Assembly (NCBI RefSeq): GCF_963675165.1
Contig: NC_087379.1
Coordinates: 6,279,839-6,343,838, forward strand
Direction: 5' to 3'
Source of the DNA: Halichondria panicea
Taxonomy: Eukaryota; Porifera; Demospongiae; Suberitida; Halichondriidae
Length of the DNA stretch: 64,000 bases
Positions 1 through 12,334 of this stretch are shown here, in pieces. Every line of letters begins with the position of its first letter. Within the stretch, counting starts at the first letter, position 1. Below the pieces are notes generated by a model that worked only from the letters and a program-made list of their open reading frames with translations, did not search any database and was not told the DNA's origin. Position numbers and translations under genes: made by a program.

Positions 1-382
1 CCACACTACATGTATTTGGTTAACACCCAATTATCACTACTAGGTTATCTAACCGCGGCACTTAGGGCCTGACACGAGTGGTGATAGTGAAGTTCACCAG
101 ACTCTTGCAAAGAGGCTGGAAATCGAGACTATAAAATCTGATGCGGGCGGTGGACCAGAAACCGGAGTATCACTTGGAGTGGCCTAACACAAAGCCTCCT
201 TTCTTCAGCTCAGCTCTTCACTTCAGGTGTGCTATTTATGCTAGACATATGCACTGACTGGATATACCATAGCCATAGGCCTCCATGCTTTTGCACTTGG
301 AAGTACATCTACAGTATATAATAGTATAAACATGGCTGTCATTTTATCACATAGATTCTGAATAAAATAATAATGTTTATTA

Positions 383-510
383 ACCCGAGGCGCGTGGGCG
401 GCCACGGGTTATAGTAGTCTGTCTGTTTGTTACCCGAGGCGCGTGGGCGGCCACGGGTATAGTAGTCTGTCTGTTTGTTTGTCTGTTTGTTTGTTTGTTT
501 GTAACGAGTA
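383..510. repeat. 49-bp tandem duplication plus GTTT microsatellite
   Basis: Two near-identical copies start at 383 and 432, each opening ACCCGAGGCGCGTGGGCGG and running into a TCTGTCTGTTTG tract. The second copy is followed by further TTTG units. The GC-rich core contrasts with the AT-rich surroundings. Confidence 0.9.
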
Positions 511-675
511 TATCTACTCACCTGGATGCCATAGCACTGCGTTTACAGCATAGATAGTCTTCACACAACAGTATCTTGGTTTAAATAGTGGCAGATTTTG
601 ATGTTAAAGCTTCTTTGTCGAGTAAAAGCGAGCAAAAGCTAAGAAGCTTAAACTTGCCACGTGGCCTTGAGTCAA

Positions 676-750
676 GGTACGGGATCACTTCAGCTTAAAA
701 TACGTAGTCAAGGCTTGATTATGTATTTTCAGCTGAAGTGATCCTGTACC
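676..750. other. Long-stem hairpin, possible pre-miRNA or tiny foldback
   Basis: Arms at 676-703 and 723-750 pair over about 28 bp with two internal mismatches, around a loop of about 19 nt. The arms begin GGTACGGGATCACTTCAGC and end in its near-complement. Arm and loop lengths fit a pre-miRNA, but the sequence alone cannot tell this from a small foldback element. No target-site duplication is obvious. Confidence 0.5.
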
Positions 751-1263
751 AGGAACAATTGTCAAGAAAGTAGAATTGTGACTGGTTGTTGACTGACTCT
801 GGATCCTATACGTACTCCAGCCTGGAAGGAGCCATACTTCTCTTAGTCTAAGTCTAAGACTCCAGGCTTCTTTGCTGTGATCCCAGTCCATAGTGCATGT
901 CTCATGCATGTACGTTGTTAGTTTAGTTTTATTGCTCTTGAGTTGCTGTGCTAGCGCATGCTAGTCATACATGCTACATGCACTGCATTATCACTCATCT
1001 GGTTTCTTTATTATCACGTCACCAGCCGAGGGTTTGCACTTTAGTGCTCTAGTTCCAGTCCTGTCTTCTCTTCTTGAACTTCTCTTGCTTCTTGATGTTC
1101 CTCTTCAGGTATTTCACTTTCATTATTGAAGAGTATACTATACTTCTGTCCAACGACCACTTATATATTATAAGGCTTCAACAAGATTACAGGACGATGA
1201 CAAATTAATCAACGTCACATTTATCTTATTATTAATGTACTACTGTAATGAAAAAAGAAAGGG

Positions 1264-1764
1264 AATCAAAACTAAAAAACATTTGCAATGTGAACGTTGC
1301 TAGGATTGCCAGGAAAAGAAAAGCGTGAAGAAACAAGAAATTCGGCGAGTGCATAACTCCAATCCGTTGCAACGTCATGAACATGTACAGTCGAGTGGCC
1401 TATACTGTTGATAATGATTTTAGAATCAAAACACACTGAAGTTGGGTAAAAATGAACCGATAATCAAGAAATAAGAATTCACAATCATCCACTCACACAT
1501 CCAATACTTGCATGTTTGCTCAACACTGTAAGGAAAACATCACAAACACATTACACAACTTGAAAAAAATTCATAAAAATTACTAAAGGATTGGCCAGGA
1601 AAAGCACAAAAACAAACAAAAAGTATTGCTTAATTAAAACAGTACATGTGAATGACGTTGTAACGGATTGGAGTTATGCACTCGCCGAATTTCGCTTTTT
1701 CGCGCTTTTCTTTTCCTGGCAATCCTAGCAACGTTCACATTGCAAATGTTTTTTAGTTTTGATT
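1264..1764. repeat. Foldback element with about 115-bp inverted arms
   Basis: The left arm (1264-1378) starts AATCAAAACTAAAAAAC and its near-perfect reverse complement forms the right arm (1652-1764), with an AT-rich middle of about 270 bp. The arms differ only by a few substitutions and a small indel. The right edge is followed by TTGTACATAG, which matches the sequence upstream of the third TRIM-NHL gene (near 16665), so the boundary is supported by comparison with a sister repeat. It is probably a non-autonomous DNA transposon inserted in the promoter-proximal region of TRIM-NHL copy 1. Confidence 0.85.
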
Positions 1765-1848
1765 TGTACATAGAATCTGCAATAATTTTTGCCGATGTTC
1801 CCTCACAGATATCGCCCAGTAAAAAACCTTCGATAAATTCTCAAAGCC

Positions 1849-4092
1849 ATGGCCGAGAGAGTGACGACAAAAGAAGCTCTCAAGAAACTCGATGCTCAAC
1901 TCGAATGCTCCCTTTGTCTCGACACTTTCAAGCAGCCGAAACTCTTGCCTTGTTTTCACGTATTTTGCAAGTCCCCGTGTCTGGAGAAACTAGTGACCAA
2001 GGATGGACCCTCCCTCACTTGTCCCACCTGTCGACACATTGTCCCACTGTCAGAGAGGGGAGTGGCTGGACTGCAATCAGACTTCCACATCGACCACTTG
2101 TTTGAGATACAAGATTCTTTCAACAAGGCCAAGGATGAGAATGCTACAAATTGTGGCAACTGTGAGAATGGCAAAGCCACCGGATACTGTAACGATTGTG
2201 GGGACTTTTTGTGTGACAAGTGTCAAGCTGCTCACAAGATAGTTAAATACACACGTGAACATAAACTAATTTCGTTAGATGAACTCAAAGCTCAAGTGAC
2301 TAGCCTGGTTCCCCCAAAGAAAGCCGTCCCCCATTGCCCCAAACACTCGGAGAATTCCCTCAAGATATACTGTGATACCTGCTCCACTCTCATTTGCACG
2401 GACTGCACCATTCGTCTCCACAAAGATCACAACTACGACCTGGTGGCTGATGTGCTGACCAAGCACAAAGAAGAACTTGTCTCCAGTCTCAAACCAGTCA
2501 AAGAGAAGCTGGACAGTGTAAAACGAGCTCTGAAGGACTTTGACGCAAGAGCCAAGGCAATCCACGATCAGAGGGCCACGATTGAAGCTAACATCCACAA
2601 GGAGATTGACGAACAACATCAACTGTTGGACCAACGAAGGGCAGAGGTTGTGGAAGAGCTAGAGATGCTGACTCAGCAGAAGCTGAAGGATCTGGCGGCA
2701 CAGAAGGACCAAGTGGAGATCACTCAAGTGAAACTGACCAGCTGTCTGGAGTACGCTAAAGGGGGTCTCAAAACAGGCACAGACGGTGAAGTACTCGAAA
2801 TAAAATCTTCCTTTGTTAAGAGAGTTAAACAAATCACTGCAGAATTCGAATCATATGCTATTCAGCCAGAGACAAAGGCTGACATGGAACTGATCACTGA
2901 AGGAAAAGAACCTCTCAAACAAGCTTACCAAGATTTCCTAGAAGTTGATCACAATCGATCATTCAGCTTAGAGAACAGCCACATGACAGGAGATTGTCTG
3001 AAAGATGCTACCTCTGAAGAAACAAAAACTTTATCCTATCAAGCAATGACCAAAAATAACAAGAAATTCAAAGACAAACTTAACCTCAAAGCTGAACTTG
3101 TGCATATCGAAAGCAAAGGCATATTGAAATGTGAAGTGATCAAGGAACCACATGGCCAACACAAGATCAACTATCGCCCTGTGAAACGAGGAAAGCATGA
3201 ACTACACATCACTGTCAATGGGGACGCAGTACGAGACAATCCATTCCCAATAGCTGTAGCCCCATCACCACAGAGCTTCGGCAAGCCTTCCCGAGTTGTA
3301 CGAGGTGTGAAAAAACCACAAGGCACTGTCTTCAACAGTAAGGGACAGTTGGTTGTTGTTGGAGGTGATGGAACTACTGTCTCTGTATTGACACCAGAGG
3401 GTGAGAAGATACGAACGTTTGGACAGCTGAATAATGCAAGAGGAGTGACTGTCGACAAAGACGACAACATGTATGTTGTGGAGACCGGCAATCATCGTGT
3501 GAAAAAGTTCTCATCTGACGGAGAATTTATGGCAGCTGTTGGTAGTCACGGCAGTGGTAACCTTAAGTTTCTGCACCCTATTGGTATCTGTTATAGCAGA
3601 AGAGACAACAACCTGTATGTGGCTGATCGGAGTAACCACAGAATACAAGTGCTCTCTACTGAACTTAATTTCGTTCAATGTTTTGGCGCACAAGGCAATG
3701 GGAACAAACAATTATATAATCCACGGCATGCAACATTTGATAGTGCCAACAACCTTTATGTGACTGATAACGGTAACCATCGAGTACAAGTCTTCACTGC
3801 TGAAGGTCAATTCCTGAGAACCTTCTCACAAAAAGCCAACGGTAGGAAGCTGAGTTGTCCCTATGCCATAGCCATCGACAGCAGTGACACAGTGTACGTC
3901 AGTGAGAATGGATCACATCATGGACCACATCATGTGAGCGTGTTCACATCTCAGGGAGCCTACATCACCACGTTTGGTGGACTTGGAACGAAAGAGGAAC
4001 AGTTTAATAACATTTATGGACTTTCGATTGATAGCAATGATTCTGTTGTTGTGTCCGATCAAGGCAACTGGCGACTGCAGATATTCAAATGA
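1849..4092 (+). CDS. TRIM-NHL protein, array copy 1 (putative RING E3 ligase)
   Basis: Single-exon gene of 747 residues. Seen in order: RING (Cys20, Cys23, Cys35, His37, Cys40, Cys44, Cys58, Cys61); B-box 1 (Cys102 to His138); B-box 2 (Cys163, His166, Cys175, Cys178, Cys183, Cys186, His191, His194); a charged coiled coil (about 200-320); a filamin-type immunoglobulin domain (about 366-473, ending PFPIAV); and NHL repeats to the C-terminus. This is the TRIM2/TRIM3/TRIM71-type architecture: family members are cytoplasmic ubiquitin ligases whose NHL propeller binds RNA or protein. The Cys40-x3-Cys44 spacing is one residue longer than the usual RING C-x2-C. The start is the ATG in CCATGG, shared by copies 2, 3 and 5. 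A pyrimidine tract with CAG at 1800-1808, also in copies 2 and 3, looks like the acceptor of a 5'-UTR intron. Ligase activity and substrate are inferred only. Confidence 0.95.
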   Translation: MAERVTTKEALKKLDAQLECSLCLDTFKQPKLLPCFHVFCKSPCLEKLVTKDGPSLTCPTCRHIVPLSERGVAGLQSDFHIDHLFEIQDSFNKAKDENATNCGNCENGKATGYCNDCGDFLCDKCQAAHKIVKYTREHKLISLDELKAQVTSLVPPKKAVPHCPKHSENSLKIYCDTCSTLICTDCTIRLHKDHNYDLVADVLTKHKEELVSSLKPVKEKLDSVKRALKDFDARAKAIHDQRATIEANIHKEIDEQHQLLDQRRAEVVEELEMLTQQKLKDLAAQKDQVEITQVKLTSCLEYAKGGLKTGTDGEVLEIKSSFVKRVKQITAEFESYAIQPETKADMELITEGKEPLKQAYQDFLEVDHNRSFSLENSHMTGDCLKDATSEETKTLSYQAMTKNNKKFKDKLNLKAELVHIESKGILKCEVIKEPHGQHKINYRPVKRGKHELHITVNGDAVRDNPFPIAVAPSPQSFGKPSRVVRGVKKPQGTVFNSKGQLVVVGGDGTTVSVLTPEGEKIRTFGQLNNARGVTVDKDDNMYVVETGNHRVKKFSSDGEFMAAVGSHGSGNLKFLHPIGICYSRRDNNLYVADRSNHRIQVLSTELNFVQCFGAQGNGNKQLYNPRHATFDSANNLYVTDNGNHRVQVFTAEGQFLRTFSQKANGRKLSCPYAIAIDSSDTVYVSENGSHHGPHHVSVFTSQGAYITTFGGLGTKEEQFNNIYGLSIDSNDSVVVSDQGNWRLQIFK

Positions 4093-4380
4093 GATAGCTA
4101 GTGCAGCTAGTCAAGCCAAGAACTTTAAGTGGACTGTGTTTGTAGGTAGCTAATTAGCGGTAATAATTTAATTGTTAGCTGCGTTGTTCTAATGTATGTT
4201 TGTCCATGTTTCTATCAAACTAGGACAGCTTACATGTTTATTTGATATATTATGTGCACTTGTAGCCTATTGTGAAATCCAATTTTGTTTTCGTTATATC
4301 AGCTGTGGGATTTTTTGTGAATGTGCTTCAACACAATCATGCATGATTCAAACTTTACTTTTTTCTTAACACAAATACAG

Positions 4381-5730
4381 CTCTGCGGTACAACCTAGAG
4401 GCGGAGTGGCGTAATAGATACCCCGGGGGAAGGACACCGTACAGAGACGACCTCTTTGAGCTATGCAAGGCGGACATCTTGACCGATCACGAGGTCTCCA
4501 ATCTGCAGGTGAGGGGATACTATACACATACGTATGAAAGGAAATTACAAAACCTGTGTTTAGTGGGTAATATTGACTGCTAACACTTTGAGTGGTGGAC
4601 TGTGTCACTGTGAGTCACTAGTAATAATTATAGTTGTAGCAAGGTTTGTAGTATAGTTGCCTGGTAGCTGATTGCAGTAATGCACTATACGCTTTGCTAT
4701 ATATACCCACTATTCCTTACTTCTATGTCAAATGCATGTCAGTGAGGTACTTATTAATTAACAACGGACACACATTTACAGGTGGTGGTGATTGGAGACC
4801 AGAGTGCTGGCAAGACGAGTGTCCTGGAGATGGTTGCTAATGCTCGTATATTCCCACTGGGAGGAGGGGAGATGATGACTCGTAGCCCCACCATGGTTAC
4901 CCTTAGCAACGGAGCGGAATGAGTTGCTATGGTCTCTCTAATATCAGCCAATGACAAGTTTTAACTACACACATTACTATCAGAGCCAAGTGACAACTAC
5001 AGTACCTATTTTTGTTCCTGCTATTAACATTTTAGCATGCACAATCAATTACCAAAATTATTGAACTGTCAATTCAAAATGTCATCACTGTGTATAATTA
5101 AGTGTGACCTGACATCTGCTGACTATTTAATAGTACTGGTAAGCCTCACACAACTTTATACCTTCAATTACACCTACGTACAAATGCTCTAGAAGATCAT
5201 GTGTTGTCTCTCCTTAAAATTGGCATGTATGACTGTATATTATTTCTGTGATTGACTCAGCACTCTATTTGTACTGGTACATTGTAGATCTATTGTGGTG
5301 CTGTAAAATTGGTACAAAATAATTATACCGGTAGTTGTGACCATGTACTCTTCCACCCCACATGTATGACCTCACCAAGGAGGGGGACCTTTGTAGCCTC
5401 TGCACTGAGATTGAGCGTCAGATGAGAGTCTGCGTCCAATCAGGGAAGACCGTGAGCTCTCAGCCCATCTCCCTCACTGTGTACAGACCCCACCTCAAGT
5501 CTAGTTGACCTCCCTGGGATCATCAGTGTGAGTGTCATGTGACTGTACACTCAAATCATGTGACTGTGTGTATCCGTACAGACTGTGACCACTGGTATGG
5601 CCGTTAACATAAGAGAAGATATCATCAAAATGTGCAGGTGTTTTGTGTGTGTTGAGAATGTAGTGTTGAAAAGTTTAGTAAGTAATTCCTGTTCTTCCAC
5701 AGACAGTACATGCAGAACCCAAATAAGTGC
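4381..5730 (+). pseudogene. OPA1: OPA1-like dynamin GTPase exon remnants, set 1
   Basis: Five decaying exons follow TRIM copy 1. 4381-4508 encodes the post-GTPase segment (LRYNLEAEW, then DDLFELCKADIL) with intact AG and GT edges. 4782-4922 encodes the P-loop exon ([13 protein letters not shown], then GEMMTRSP) and ends in an in-frame TGA. 5364-5524 encodes YDLTKEGDL and a damaged DLPG region; its acceptor reads CACAT, not CACAG. 5582-5637 encodes TVTTGMA; 5703-5727 encodes YMQNPN and is truncated. These motifs match mitochondrial inner-membrane fusion GTPase OPA1 better than classical dynamin. In OPA1 the LRYNLE exon lies after the GTPase domain, yet here it comes first, as expected at the join of two tandem copies. 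The stop, lost acceptor and deletions make it non-functional. Confidence 0.85.
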
Positions 5731-5757
5731 TGTAATTAGGTTGCCCTGAGTGCAACC

Positions 5758-5816
5758 TAGTCTCATGAATCAGCCGCACCTTTGGTGTCCAAAGGTGCGG
5801 CTGATTCATGAGACTA
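5758..5816. mobile_element. 59-bp perfect palindrome with 9-bp target duplication
   Basis: Arms 5758-5785 and 5789-5816 are perfect 28-bp inverted repeats (TAGTCTCATGAATCAGCCGC inward) around a 3-base loop. The palindrome is flanked on both sides by AGTGCAACC (5749-5757 and 5817-5825). The sister repeat at 11868 reads CCCTGAGTGCTACC with no insertion, giving the empty site. This is a minimal foldback MITE. Confidence 0.9.
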
Positions 5817-5829
5817 AGTGCAACCAAGT

Positions 5830-7790
5830 GTTAAGCTTACAGTTCATCTGTACTTTAGCCTCTCGTAGTTGGTAGATCAGTCTACCCTTAGATAAACAAA
5901 CTGCACCTCATGCTCTATATTCACTTAAATATAGCTGTTTCAATACTACTATCATAGTACCACTCTTATCCACTGCCTCCTATTAGCTCCATACTATTAA
6001 CCTCTCTCAAGAAAGTTTGTTTGTGCCCTGAAACAGCTGCGAAGTACAAAGTTAACTCTGTATTTTACTCGAGGCCTCGTAAAATACAACAATCTTATCT
6101 CAATACGACCATAGATACAAGAGGAAGAGAGATTGGAAACGGAAGTGCCCTCGAAGTACCATCTGTGTATCTCCGCGATTTCAATTGACGCTTACTTTTA
6201 ACCGTGGAGGGTTAACATAAATAATTTATGAGAATTATTTTGCTGTGTGTAAAACATCCAAGAGCAGTTCTTCTGCTAAACATAACTTTCATCTCGTATA
6301 CTTGAGGCCATTAGGGACACAGCACACTACATAGTTTACACAGCCTTAGATCATACACAGTAAGGACTATATAATTTATTATATAGGTATAATTATATAT
6401 ACATAAGCATAAAGGCGCTGTGTACCTTTAGCTACTTCACGACAATCGAGATTATATTTTCTTCGTTTCCAATAACTACCATTAAGGGGCGGGCATATGT
6501 GATTCAGTAATGGGGGTAGCTCTGAGAGGTATGCATTGGACACAATAAGTTTCCCAGGCTTTCGCGGGAGTTGTGAAGAGATATACGAATGGTCCCAGAG
6601 CCACTACGTAGACTTTATTGTAAAACATCACATGAATCGCTTCCGTTCCTTATTATACTCTGATACGACTCAGCCTCTCATATAATTTTGTACTATCATT
6701 ATACATTGCACATCGGGGGGAGGGACTGTTCTGAAACCCAGAATATGCTTGTTATTCTGTTGATGAGTGACCGTGCAACAGTGTGTGTGTGTGTAGATAT
6801 TTCAACAGTACGTATATATATACGTTTCTCTTCTACCGGTATTATTACATTTGTACAGTGCATGTACATTGATATTGTAGGGTATTATTGAAAGCACGTC
6901 GGCATGTACAATGTCTGTGCTATATGATCCAGCTGGGGAATGTGCTATAAAATTGATGTCCTACACTGTATTGTTTTTGTAAGTGACCATGCATGCAACA
7001 GTGCGATGTGAACGTACAATAACATGACTGTGTTCAGAATAGCACCATATTTTTATTTTATTTTGAAACAACAACTGAAGAGCACGTCCGAATGTAGATC
7101 TTACGTATGATGTAACGTAGCCTCCTTCACAGTTTCCATTGAGGAAGTGCGGCCTGAGATCTAGATATACGTATATAATGCTGCAATGGCACCATAATTA
7201 CTCGAGCATCAAACATATGCAAACTTTGCGAGGGTTGCGAGGGTTAATCAATTCATAACAATAAAATCGCAAAACCTAAATTATTAATAGTAAAAGCAAA
7301 ATAAAACATTAGTAGCCGCGGTTCCTGATCAAGCATATACGGTACGCGCAATCCTTGCATGCCGGAACGCAATAGTTAGATAAAATTTTTTGCTGATTTG
7401 GCTGATTCGCAAAGGTTTTTCACCCGCAAAATATTCTAGTAATACGGTATGTAAAATACTTGCCTGTGGTTAAGTTCTAGTCAATGTGTTTACTTATTTG
7501 AGTTTGTGACATGTGAGAACTAGAATGGCTGCTATGAATATTGTTGCTCATATTTGACATAATTATGGTGAACCCCACCCATTCTGTTCTTCAAACTGTC
7601 AACAAAGAACTGTGAGTTAATCCCTCAAATGTGCATAACCTGTACTCGTACTCTTTGTATGTATCTTGCTAAACTATATTGACCTTGTGTGTGTATTTGT
7701 AGAATGTTTGTAAAACTTCTAATTTCCCCTCACAGATATCGCGTATCGCCCAGTGACAAATCTTACAACACTCGATAAATTCCCAAAGCC
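5830..7790. other. Intergenic 5' flank of TRIM copy 2
   Basis: No gene found. Short blocks are shared with the 5' flanks of the other array units, for example a TACATTGCACATCGGGGG block near 6702 (also near 12185) and a GAAAGCACGTCGGCATGTA block near 6890. A stretch at 6110-6150 (CATAGATACAAGAGG, GATTGGAAACG) resembles the end of the hAT-like family seen at 45589. A short relic at 7117-7166 (TAGCCTCCTTCAC, GAAGTGCGGCCTG) resembles both termini of the element at 57743. CCTCACAG at 7729-7736 marks the putative 5'-UTR splice acceptor of copy 2. Confidence 0.5.
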
Positions 7791-10027
7791 ATGGCCGAGA
7801 GAGTGACTACAAAAGACGCTCTCAAGAAACTTGATGCTCAACTCGCTCCCTTTGTCTCGACACTTTCAAGCAGCCGAAACTCTTGCCTTGTTTTCATGTG
7901 TTTTGCAAGTCCCCGTGTCTGGAGAAACTAGTGACCAAGGATGGACGCTCCCTAACTTGTCCCACCTGTCGACACATTGTCCCACTGTCAGAGAGGGGAG
8001 TGGCTGGACTGCAATCAGACTTCCACATCGACCACTTGTTTGAGATACAAGATGCTTTCAACAAAGCTGAAGACGACAATGATACAAACTGTGGCAGCTG
8101 TGAGGATGGCAAAGCCACTGGATACTGTAACGACTGTAACGACTGTGGGGACTTTTTGTGTGAGGAATGTCAAACTGCTCATAAGAGACTCAAATACACG
8201 AGGAATCATTATCTCATTTCGCTCAACGCACTCAAAGCTCAAATGACGGGCCTGGTTCCCCCCCAAAAAGCCACCCCCAATTGCCCTAAACACTCGAAGA
8301 ATGACCTCAAAATATACTGCGATACTTGCTCCACTCTCATTTGCATGGACTGCACCATTCGTCTACACAAAGACCATAACTACGACCTGGTGGCTGATGT
8401 GCTGACCAAGCACAAGGAAGAACTTGTCTCCAGTCTCAAACCAGTCAAAGAGAAGCTGGACAGTGTACAACGAGCTCTGAAGGACTTTGACACAAGAGCC
8501 AAGGCAATTCACGATCAGAGGACCACGATTGAAGCCAACATCCACAAGGAGATTGGTGAACAACATCGACTGTTGGATCAACGAAGGGCAGAGCTTGTAG
8601 GAGAGCTAGAGATGCTGACTCAGCAAAAGCTGAAGGATCTAGCGGCACAGAGGGACCAAGTGGAGATCACTCAGGTGAAACTGACCAGCTGTCTGGAGTA
8701 CGCTGAGGGGGGTCTCAAAACAGGCACAGACGGTGAAATACTCAAAATGAAATTTTCCGTTGTTAAGAGAGTCGAACAGATCACTACCGAATTCGAATCA
8801 AAAACTATTCAGCCAGAAACAAAGGCTGACATGGAACTGACCACAAAAGGAAAAGAACCTCTCCAACAAGCTTGCCGAGATTTCCTAGAGATTGAACAGC
8901 GTGGATCATTCAGTTTAGAGAACAGCCACACGACAGGAGATGGTCTAAAAGGTGCTACAATTGGAGAAATAAAAACTGTGTCCTTTCAACTAATGACCAA
9001 GAAAAACAAGAAATTCAACGGCAAAAGCAACCTCAAAGCTGAACTTGTGTATATCGTGAGCAAAGACATATTGAAATGTGAAGTGATCGATCAACAACAC
9101 GGTCAACACAAGATCAACTATCGCCCAATGAAACGAGGAAAGCATGAACTACACATCACTGTCAATGGGAACGCAGTACGAGGCAGTCCATTCCCAATAG
9201 CTGTAGCCCCATCACCACAGAGCTTCATCAAGCCTTCCCGAGTTGTACGAGGTGTGAACAAGCCACGAGGCACTGTCTCCAACAGTAAGGGAGAGTTGGT
9301 TGTTGTTGAAGGTGGTGGAGCTACTATCTCTGTATTGACACCAGAGGGTGAGAAGATACGAACGTTCGGAAAGCTGAATAATGCATATGGAGTGACTGTG
9401 GACAAAGACGACAACATCTATGTAATGGAAGTTAACAATCATCGTGTGAATAAGTTCTCATCCGACGGAGAGTTTGTGGCAGCTGGTGGTAGTCTAGGCA
9501 GTGGTAACCTTCAGTTTAGTGGCCCACTTGGTATTTGTTACAACAGAAGAGACAACAACCTGTATGTGCCTGATCAGAGTAACAACAGAATACAAGTGCT
9601 CTCTACTGAACTGAATTTCGTACGATGTTTCGGTACACCTGGCAAAGGGAACGGACAATTACAAAGCCCATTATATGCAGCATTTGATAGTGCCAATAAC
9701 CTCTATGTGACTGAGTACACTAACCATCGAGTACAAGTCTTCACTGCTGAAGGTCAATTCCTGAGAACCTTCTCACAAAAAGCCAACGGTCATCAGAAGC
9801 TGAGCTCACCCTATGCCATAGCCATCGACAGCAGTGACACAGTGTACGTTAGTGAGAATGGACTGTATCATGTGAATGTGTTCACATCTCAAGGAGCATA
9901 CATCACCACGTTTGGCGGACCAGGAACGAAAGAAGGACAGTTTAATAACATTTACGGACTCTCTATTGATCGCAATGACTCCGTTGTTGTATCCGATGAA
10001 GGCAACGAGCGACTACAGATATTCTAA
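7791..10027 (+). pseudogene. TRIM-NHL copy 2 with 4-bp frameshift in the RING
   Basis: The ATG at 7791 and its context match copies 1, 3 and 5, but 4 bp are missing at about 7844/7845, just where the first RING cysteine should be. Read from that ATG the protein goes out of frame and stops within 50 codons. The remainder is open from about 7883 to 10027 in the shifted frame and still encodes RING remainder, both B-boxes, coiled coil, filamin domain and NHL repeats. That frame has no ATG until about residue 118, in the linker before B-box 2. B-box 1 also carries a 9-bp tandem duplication (CNDCNDC). Either this is a young pseudogene, or it makes a RING-less protein from a downstream start. The long open remainder implies a recent break. 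Confidence 0.85.
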
Positions 10028-10290
10028 CGAGATAAGTGCAGTCAAGCCAAGATCTTTTAAGTAGACTATGCGTTGTAATTAATTTGTGCTCTAATGGAAC
10101 ATCTTGAAATAGTTGTTACAAAGTTTGTTTCTATGTTTGTAGCCATGTTTCTATCGAACTTGGACCACTTGCGGCGTATTTTGAAATCCAATTTTGTTCT
10201 CGTTATTAGCTGTGCGATTTTTTGTGAATGTTTATTCAGCACAATCGCATTTAAACTTTACAAATGTACTTGTTTTCAACTCGAATACAG

Positions 10291-11823
<1,533 letters not shown>

Positions 11824-12334
11824 GTATAAGTGCTGTAGTTGAAGCTTATGGTTACGGTGGCCCTGAGTGCTACCAATATTACAGTTCATTTAGCTACAGC
11901 CTTTCAAAGTTGGTAGTTCTGTGTCACACAGAGTCTACCCTTAAATAAACAACTGCGCTTCACTCCCAATTAATTCACGGTAGCATTATTAATTCTATTA
12001 CGTAGTCTATAGTGCTTTTGTACCACTGCCTCCTCCTACATGTATTAACCTCTGTACCCACTTTTTGCTCCTATTAACTTTCTCAAGAAAGCTTGTTTGT
12101 GCTCTGAAACAGTTTCAAAATGCTAGGTACATTGCATTGTAGCTATCAACTTCAATTTCAACTCACTATAATTATGTACTATCATGGTACATTGCACATC
12201 GGGGAGGGGGCGATGTTCTGTAAAGTTAGGTCGACATTACCACTAAGCTATAATAAGCTATTTTCTGTCCTTCCCTATAAAAACAATATTTTGATGCATA
12301 CAGGGAAGGACAGAAAATATCAAATATTGTTTAA
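11824..12334. other. Intergenic stretch before piggyBac element
   Basis: No gene found. It continues the array 5'-flank homology (TACATTGCACATCGGGG near 12185) and contains a hairpin: arms 12259-12276 and 12302-12319, 18 bp perfect (TATTTTCTGTCCTTCCCT), with a 25-base loop. It ends at a TTAA that is the piggyBac target site. Confidence 0.6.

Larger units (their letters stand above)
1..1263. other. Non-coding left flank
   Basis: I find no convincing gene here. The stretch holds a 49-bp tandem duplication (383-480), a GTTT-rich tail next to it, and a strong hairpin at 676-750. A short basic frame on the minus strand near 1050-1130 has no partner exons and I do not call it. The sequence ends at a large foldback repeat that abuts the 5' flank of the first TRIM-NHL gene. 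Confidence 0.6.

Noticed and set aside
1005-1135. Basic minus-strand frame resembling the last exon of a ribosome-biogenesis protein (KYLKRNIKKQEKFKKRR)
   Set aside because: Upstream exons would have to lie where the foldback element and TRIM copy 1 are, and no acceptor is convincing.
3171-3495. Minus-strand open frames opposite the TRIM-NHL genes
   Set aside because: They recur at the same place in each TRIM copy because the coding strand is conserved; codon pattern and domains support only the plus strand.
4381-5730. Functional OPA1/dynamin gene
   Set aside because: Premature stops, frameshifts, a lost acceptor and missing exons occur in every set.
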